Positions 57,992 through 64,000 of a stretch of 64,000 nt of DNA are shown here, one piece after another. Every line of letters starts with the position of its first letter. Within the stretch, counting starts at the first letter, position 1. This DNA comes from Methylophilus sp. 14 (lineage in GTDB: Bacteria > Pseudomonadota > Gammaproteobacteria > Burkholderiales > Methylophilaceae): positions 62,001 to 126,000 of the forward strand of contig NZ_JADKYS010000004.1 of assembly GCF_015354345.1 (NCBI RefSeq), in the 5' to 3' direction. The notes under the pieces are model-generated. The model was not told the DNA's origin, ran no database searches, and worked only from the letters and a program-made list of their open reading frames with translations. The translations under genes were made by a program, and so were the position numbers.

Positions 57992-58083
57992 TCCTACTCC
58001 CCGGCGCTGGTGCACGCCATTTGCACTGATCTGTCGTGAGGCTTGCCCACGACACATTCGACGATCAACCTGGAAAAAGCATC

Positions 58084-59592
58084 ATGTTAAGCACCTTAAG
58101 CAAGACCGAATTTGACGCGCTGGCGGCGCAAGGCTACAACCGTATTCCGCTAGTGATGGAAACCTTTGCCGATTTAGATACGCCGCTGTCGTTGTATTTA
58201 AAACTGGCTAACCAACCCTACTCTTACCTGCTGGAAAGCGTACAAGGCGGCGAACGCTTTGGCCGTTATTCCATTATTGGCTTGCCAGCGACGACCCGCA
58301 TTGTGGTGCGTGATGAGGCACTGCAAGTGATTCAAGGCGATCAGGTTTTAGAGTCGCACAATGACCAAAATCCGCTCGATTTTATCAAAGCCTACCAGGC
58401 GCGTTTTAAAACGCCACCCTACGATGGCTTGCCGCGATTCACCGGCGGTTTGGCGGGCTATTTCGGCTACGAGACCATTCAATATATTGAAAAGCGCCTG
58501 GGCAAAAACAAAAAACCGGACGCGATTGGCACACCAGACATCCTGCTGATGGTGTCGGAAGAAATTGCGGTGGTCGATAACTTGTCTGCCAAATTGTATT
58601 TTATTGTCTACGCCGACCCGACACAGCCAAACGCCTATGAAACGGCTTGTGCCCGCATGCACGCCTTGCTGGCAAAATTGCGCACACAAGTAGACATTCC
58701 TGCCGCGCTGCCGACCAGTAAAACGCAGGCATTGTCAGAGTTTGGCGAAGAAAACTTCAAAACGGCAGTGAAAAAAGCGCAGCAATATATTCTTGAAGGC
58801 GACATCATGCAGGTGGTGCTAAGCCAACGCATGACGCAAGACTTTGAAGCGTCGCCACTCAGTCTGTACCGCGCTTTGCGTAGTCTCAACCCATCACCCT
58901 ATATGTTCTATTACGATATGGATGACCACCACGTGGTTGGCGCGTCGCCAGAAATTCTGGTGCGCCTCGAAGATACTACGGTCACCTCGCGCCCTATTGC
59001 GGGCACGCGTCCGCGCGGCAAAAACCGCGATCATGATTTAGCACTTGAAGCTGAGTTGCTGGCTGACCCGAAAGAGCGTGCTGAGCACGTACAATTGATG
59101 GATTTGGGCCGTAACGATGTCGGTCGTGTGGCGCTCACCGGCACTGTCAAGGTTACTGACAATATGACCATAGAGCGTTACTCGCACGTGATGCATATCG
59201 TCAGCAATGTAGAAGGCCAGCTCAAGCCCGGACTCGATGCGATTGATGTGCTTAAAGCCACCTTTACTGCAGGTACGGTGTCTGGTGCACCAAAAGTGCG
59301 GGCCATGGAAATCATTGAAGAGTTGGAACCGTCCAAGCGAGGTATCTACGCTGGTGCGGTGGGCTATTTAGGCTTTAACGGTGACATGGACGTGGCGATT
59401 GCGATTCGTACCGCTGTGATTAAAGACAAAAAACTCTATGTGCAAGCCGGGGCAGGGATTGTCGCCGACTCTGTGCCGCAAAGCGAATGGGACGAAACCC
59501 AGAATAAAGCCAAAGCCGTGATCCGCGCCGCTGAGCTGGTGCAAGCAGGCCTGGACAGCGAAGCCCAATCAAATACAGGAAAAGGAGCCTGA
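58084..59592 (+). CDS. trpE: Anthranilate synthase component I
   Basis: 502 residues from ATG 58084 (GGAAAAAG before it). The chorismate-binding domain shows [20 protein letters not shown], the [12 protein letters not shown] segment and [11 protein letters not shown], the full set for anthranilate synthase. The N-terminal domain has the [18 protein letters not shown] segment that helps bind feedback Trp. It makes anthranilate with TrpG. Preceded by the candidate leader peptide. Confidence 0.96.
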   Translation: MLSTLSKTEFDALAAQGYNRIPLVMETFADLDTPLSLYLKLANQPYSYLLESVQGGERFGRYSIIGLPATTRIVVRDEALQVIQGDQVLESHNDQNPLDFIKAYQARFKTPPYDGLPRFTGGLAGYFGYETIQYIEKRLGKNKKPDAIGTPDILLMVSEEIAVVDNLSAKLYFIVYADPTQPNAYETACARMHALLAKLRTQVDIPAALPTSKTQALSEFGEENFKTAVKKAQQYILEGDIMQVVLSQRMTQDFEASPLSLYRALRSLNPSPYMFYYDMDDHHVVGASPEILVRLEDTTVTSRPIAGTRPRGKNRDHDLALEAELLADPKERAEHVQLMDLGRNDVGRVALTGTVKVTDNMTIERYSHVMHIVSNVEGQLKPGLDAIDVLKATFTAGTVSGAPKVRAMEIIEELEPSKRGIYAGAVGYLGFNGDMDVAIAIRTAVIKDKKLYVQAGAGIVADSVPQSEWDETQNKAKAVIRAAELVQAGLDSEAQSNTGKGA

Positions 59593-59593
59593 T

Positions 59594-60160
59594 ATGTTGT
59601 TGATGATTGATAACTACGACTCTTTTACCTACAACCTCGTGCAGTATTTTGGCGAGCTGGGGCAAGACGTCCATGTGCACAGAAATGATGAAATCACACT
59701 GGAACAAATTAAGGCAATGCAGCCGGAAAAAATCGTGATTTCTCCTGGGCCTTGTACGCCCAATGAAGCAGGCATTTCCGTACCGCTGATTCACGCGTTC
59801 GCTGGCAAGATTCCTTTGCTGGGCGTGTGTTTGGGTCACCAGAGCATAGGCCAGGCATTTGGTGGCAACATCATCAAGGCCAAAACGCTGATGCACGGTA
59901 AAACGTCATTGATACACCACACCAATACCGGCGTGTTCAGAAATCTGCCTAACCCTTATACCGCCACGCGTTACCACTCACTGGTGATCGAGCGCGAAAC
60001 CATCCCGGATTGTCTGGAGATCACCGCCTGGACCGAAGATGGCGAGATTATGGGCGTTAAGCATAAAACATTGGCCGTCGAAGGCGTGCAGTTTCACCCG
60101 GAGTCGATTCTGACCGAGTATGGGCATGAGCTGCTGGACAACTTCCTGAAAGGCTATTGA
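59594..60160 (+). CDS. trpG: Anthranilate synthase component II (glutamine amidotransferase)
   Basis: 188 residues. The glutaminase triad is visible: Cys in [10 protein letters not shown] (near 79), His and Glu in QFHPESI (near 168-172). It supplies ammonia to TrpE; in species lacking a separate pabA it also serves folate synthesis, so PabA is an alternative name. It starts directly after the trpE stop and overlaps trpD. Confidence 0.95.
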   Translation: MLLMIDNYDSFTYNLVQYFGELGQDVHVHRNDEITLEQIKAMQPEKIVISPGPCTPNEAGISVPLIHAFAGKIPLLGVCLGHQSIGQAFGGNIIKAKTLMHGKTSLIHHTNTGVFRNLPNPYTATRYHSLVIERETIPDCLEITAWTEDGEIMGVKHKTLAVEGVQFHPESILTEYGHELLDNFLKGY

Positions 60161-61185
60161 TGGCCATCATGCCCAAAATTGCGCTGCAAAGGCTGATTGA
60201 TCACACCGATTTTACGCATGAAGAAATGCTGGAAATCATGCAGCAGATCATGAGCGGCGAGTTTACCCAGATCCAGATTGCGGGCTTTTTGTCCGCCTTG
60301 CGTGTTAAAGGTGAAACCGTCACTGAAATTGCCGCCGCTGCGCAGGTGATGCGTGAGCTCTCTAGCAAAGTGGTCATTGATGATACGCGTCATTTGATTG
60401 ATACCTGTGGCACGGGCGGTGCGCCTAACAAGGTATTTAATGTCTCAACCGCGTCAGCCTTTGTTGCCGCAGGGGCAGGCGCAAAAATCGCCAAACATGG
60501 TGGCCGTGCAGCGTCTTCAAAAAGCGGCTCTGCCGATGTGCTCGAAGCCCTGGGTGTGAATATCGTATTGACGCCGGAGCAAGTGGTGCGTTGCGTGAAC
60601 GAAGCGGGCATTGGCTTTATGTTTGCGCCTAACCACCATGCGGCTATGAAGTATGCTGCGCCTGTGCGCCGCGAGCTGGGTGTGCGTACCATGTTCAACC
60701 TATTAGGCCCGATGACCAACCCGGCGGGTGCCAAGCGCCAGGTGATGGGCGTGTTTCATCGCGACCTGGTGCCATTGCTGGCGCAAACCTTGCAGCAGCT
60801 GGGCAGCGAGCATGTGATGGTGGTGCATAGTGCCGATGAAATGGATGAAATCTCTTTCTCTGCCGACACCTATGTGGCGGAGCTTAAAAGCGGTCAAGTC
60901 AGTGAATACACCTTGAACCCGGCCCAGTTTGGCATGCCATTGCATGACATCAACAGTATCCGGGTTGAAAGCGCGCAGCATTCCAGTGAGATTATTCTGG
61001 GTTTGCTGTCGGGTGAAAAAGGCCCGGCCCGCGATATCGTCTTGCTCAACGCCGGTGCGGCCATTTATGTGTCTGGCCTGGCCAGTGATTTGCCATCGGG
61101 CATTGCGCAAGCGGCGCAGTCCATTGATTCAGGCGCGGCCTTGAATAAACTGCAACAACTCAAGGCCTTGAGCCAGGCGGCATGA
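60160..61185 (+). CDS. trpD: Anthranilate phosphoribosyltransferase
   Basis: About 341 residues. DTCGTGGAPNKVFNVST (PRPP and phosphate site), KHGGRAASSKSGSADVLEALG and the later ELGVRTMFNLLGPMTNP are family motifs. It attaches phosphoribose to anthranilate. ATG at 60160 overlaps the trpG TGA by one base and has AAAGG before it. Confidence 0.96.
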   Translation: MAIMPKIALQRLIDHTDFTHEEMLEIMQQIMSGEFTQIQIAGFLSALRVKGETVTEIAAAAQVMRELSSKVVIDDTRHLIDTCGTGGAPNKVFNVSTASAFVAAGAGAKIAKHGGRAASSKSGSADVLEALGVNIVLTPEQVVRCVNEAGIGFMFAPNHHAAMKYAAPVRRELGVRTMFNLLGPMTNPAGAKRQVMGVFHRDLVPLLAQTLQQLGSEHVMVVHSADEMDEISFSADTYVAELKSGQVSEYTLNPAQFGMPLHDINSIRVESAQHSSEIILGLLSGEKGPARDIVLLNAGAAIYVSGLASDLPSGIAQAAQSIDSGAALNKLQQLKALSQAA

Positions 61186-61685
61186 AACGCTATGCATTGA
61201 TGGCACTGTTCGGTTTGCTGGCGGCGTGCCAGCAGGCGTCGCAACAGAGTGTCAGCGGTGATGGTGCAAGCAATCGGCCACAGTCAACGGTTGAAGTTAA
61301 ATCACAGGTTCAGACGCTGAGTCTTCAATCACTTTCTTCTGGGCTGTCATCGGAAGATAATGCAGCAGTCAAGCAGGCGTTTGCGCAAAAGCAAAGCCAT
61401 GTCTGGCTAGAAGGTCACGGCGTAGTTAAAAAGCTGTTGCCTGACGATAATAAAGGTGCCCGGCACCAGCGTTTTTTAGTGAGTGTTTCGGCTGAGCAAA
61501 CCTTGTTATTTGCGCATAATATTGACCTGGCACCACGGGTGGAAAATCTGCGTGTGGGCGATGAGGTGACATTTAAAGGGGAATATATTTACAACCCCAA
61601 AGGTGGCATCATGCATTGGACGCACCACGATCCGCAAGGGCGCCAGAGCGGCTGGATTAAACATCAAGAGCATACTTACCAGTAA
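61182..61685 (+). CDS. Lipoprotein with DUF3465-like domain
   Basis: 167 residues. A lipobox LLAAC places the lipidated cysteine at C16. After a Ser/Gln-rich linker, residues about 65-160 (AFAQKQSHVWLEGHGVVKKLLPDD...HQRFLVSVSAEQTLLFAHNIDLAPRV) resemble DUF3465, a small OB-like family of unknown function. It starts in an ATGA overlap with trpD, within the trp gene order, with trpC after it. Confidence 0.8.
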   Translation: MKRYALMALFGLLAACQQASQQSVSGDGASNRPQSTVEVKSQVQTLSLQSLSSGLSSEDNAAVKQAFAQKQSHVWLEGHGVVKKLLPDDNKGARHQRFLVSVSAEQTLLFAHNIDLAPRVENLRVGDEVTFKGEYIYNPKGGIMHWTHHDPQGRQSGWIKHQEHTYQ

Positions 61686-61735
61686 GCGCGCATGCGCGCA
61701 GCCAGTAAGTGAAACGATAAACATGCGAGTACATT

Positions 61736-62524
61736 ATGTCTGATATTTTAAATAAAATTTTAGCCACCAAGCGCGAAGAAATCGCCAAGGCACAAGCGCT
61801 CAAATCGCTGGATGCCATGCGTGAAGAAGCGCTGGACCAGCCAGATTGTCGTGACTTTATTGGCAATATTGTCGACAAAGTGGATGCCGATAAACCGGCG
61901 GTGATTGCTGAAATTAAAAAAGCCAGCCCGTCCAAAGGCATCATTCGTGCGGATTTTAACCCGGCCGAGATCGCCAAAAGCTATGAAAAAGGCGGTGCAG
62001 CCTGTTTGTCCGTACTGACCGATGAACAGTATTTCCAAGGCTCTGCCGCGTATTTAAAGAAAGCCCGTGCCGCTTGTAAACTGCCGGTGCTGCGCAAAGA
62101 TTTCATGATCGATCCTTATCAGGTCTATGAAGCGCGCGCCATGGGCGCTGACTGCATTTTGCTGATTGTCGCCGCGCTGGAACTGGCGCAAATGCGCGAG
62201 TTGGAACTCACTGCCCACAATCTGGGCATGGCGGTGCTGGTAGAAGTGCATGACGCCGACGAACTGGAACTGGCCCTGCAGTTGGAAACACCTTTATTGG
62301 GCATTAATAACCGCAACCTTCGTACCTTCGATGTCACTTTGCAAACCACACTCGATCTGCTCGAAAAAACACCTGAAGACCGCTTTGTGGTCACTGAGTC
62401 AGGCATTTTCACGCCCGAAGATGTCGCCTTGATGCGCAGCCACAACGTTAACGGCTTTTTGGTCGGTGAAGCTTTTATGCGCCAGGATGATCCAGGCGCT
62501 GAACTGGCCAGAGTATTTGGCTAA
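61736..62524 (+). CDS. trpC: Indole-3-glycerol phosphate synthase
   Basis: 262 residues, TIM barrel. The family Lys and Glu residues are seen in [43 protein letters not shown] and VVTESGIFT. It forms indole-3-glycerol phosphate. TrpF, TrpB and TrpA are not in the window, so the pathway is split as usual in betaproteobacteria. hemB follows after 12 bases. Confidence 0.96.
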   Translation: MSDILNKILATKREEIAKAQALKSLDAMREEALDQPDCRDFIGNIVDKVDADKPAVIAEIKKASPSKGIIRADFNPAEIAKSYEKGGAACLSVLTDEQYFQGSAAYLKKARAACKLPVLRKDFMIDPYQVYEARAMGADCILLIVAALELAQMRELELTAHNLGMAVLVEVHDADELELALQLETPLLGINNRNLRTFDVTLQTTLDLLEKTPEDRFVVTESGIFTPEDVALMRSHNVNGFLVGEAFMRQDDPGAELARVFG

Positions 62525-63532
<1,008 letters not shown>

Positions 63533-63549
63533 TTTTAATTCGACTCTTT

Positions 63550-64000
63550 CTTGCCAGTTTTTCTGTGTCATTCCTGCGTCGGTCGGAATCCAGGCGTGGT
63601 GAGATAGAAATAAAAGGTTATTCTTTAGATTGGTCGTCTTACTCGTAGGGTGGGCATGCATGCCCACACGGTTGTGGTTGTTTGTGCTGTTTCTTTTCGC
63701 TTTTATAGCGAGTTACTTTTCTTTGCTTGCACAAAGAATAAGTAACCAAAAGAAATGCACCCTAGCTTCCGCTTTTATCCTGCGTTGCTCACCAAAACAA
63801 GCGGTCACGAAACTCGACCTGGCAGCTCACAAGATACGTGAGCTGCTGCGGGACTCGAACAGTCGCTCCCTTCATCCTTGTTTTGGCTGCGCTACTCGGC
63901 GCGGCAGATAGGGGCCCATAAAACCACACGCTTTTAATGCGGTGAGATTCTTTGCATTGCTTCCCGTGCGATCACCCTGAAAAAAGAAAATGGTTTTTAG
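63550..64000 (+). repeat. Large inverted-repeat element, copy D (cut by the window edge)
   Basis: Follows hemB and runs off the window. The core starts near 63693. It shares with copy C an upstream block including GAGATAGAAATAAAAGGTTATTC-like sequence and a perfect palindrome GTGGGCATGCATGCCCAC (63650-63667). The left-arm hairpin is GCAGCTCAC/GTGAGCTGC with a 7-base loop (63822-63846). Its left arm carries TGCGTTGCTC and CGGTCACGAAACTCG, which in copies A and B appear in the right arm as reverse complement. No gene is seen. Confidence 0.85.

Overview
The window reads as about 64 kb of chromosome from a methylotrophic betaproteobacterium, most likely family Methylophilaceae (Methylophilus-like). 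The basis is a XoxF-type PQQ methanol dehydrogenase with a small cytochrome c, the betaproteobacterial gene orders (atpIBEFHAGDC-glmU-glmS, hemA-prfA-prmC, gph-trpEGD-trpC), PEP-CTERM proteins and a base composition near half G+C by eye. This placement is inference; no rRNA gene is present.

Layout. 1-10.6 kb: the complete F1Fo ATP synthase operon, then glmU and glmS (UDP-GlcNAc supply). 10.6-14.3 kb: an EAL-HDOD protein, an Hsp20 with a textbook sigma-32 promoter, and the ABC-F factor EttA. 14.3-16.1 kb: a small AT-richer accessory patch with a MazEF-type toxin-antitoxin pair and a PEP-CTERM protein, then a YegP-like protein. 16.1-25.1 kb: an SDR, a DUF6394-like membrane protein with a K+ channel, dsbA, a SPOR protein, argS and priA. 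25.2-30.6 kb: a two-partner secretion pair (TpsB transporter, TpsA exoprotein). 30.6-39.9 kb: tRNA-Gly(CCC), thiD-thiE, mpl, a TonB-like protein, a [2Fe-2S] ferredoxin, a GT51 transglycosylase, rluB, yidB-like, pyrE and xthA. 40.7-47.2 kb: an AmpG-like permease, cytochrome c, xoxF, a divergent sigma-54 activator and a second PEP-CTERM gene behind a Fur-box-like site. 47.5-56.1 kb (minus strand): metX-metW, a HAD phosphatase, a sterol-desaturase family protein, prmC, an alkylation-repair protein, an AT-rich HEPN-like gene, prfA and hemA. 56.3-63.5 kb: rpe, gph, a Trp-rich leader peptide, trpE-trpG-trpD, a DUF3465 lipoprotein, trpC and hemB.

Four intergenic stretches (about 19.1-19.7, 37.4-38.0, 40.0-40.65 and 63.55-64.0 kb) hold copies of one non-coding element of about 560 bp, all in the same orientation. 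It is a large imperfect inverted repeat. Each arm carries a hairpin whose stem sequence changes from copy to copy with compensatory changes, while the loop stays at 7 nt in six of seven arms. This is the most striking unexplained structure in the window.

Other candidate regulatory novelties are a trp leader peptide translationally coupled to gph and able to pair with the trpE ribosome site, a consensus sigma-54 promoter in front of xoxF facing a divergent AcoR-like activator, an inverted repeat around the metX start, and structured leaders before tpsA and between rpe and gph. Functionally the window joins energy generation (ATP synthase, methanol oxidation), envelope synthesis and recycling (glmU, glmS, mpl, ampG, GT51), tetrapyrrole, Trp, Met and thiamine synthesis, and surface adhesion.
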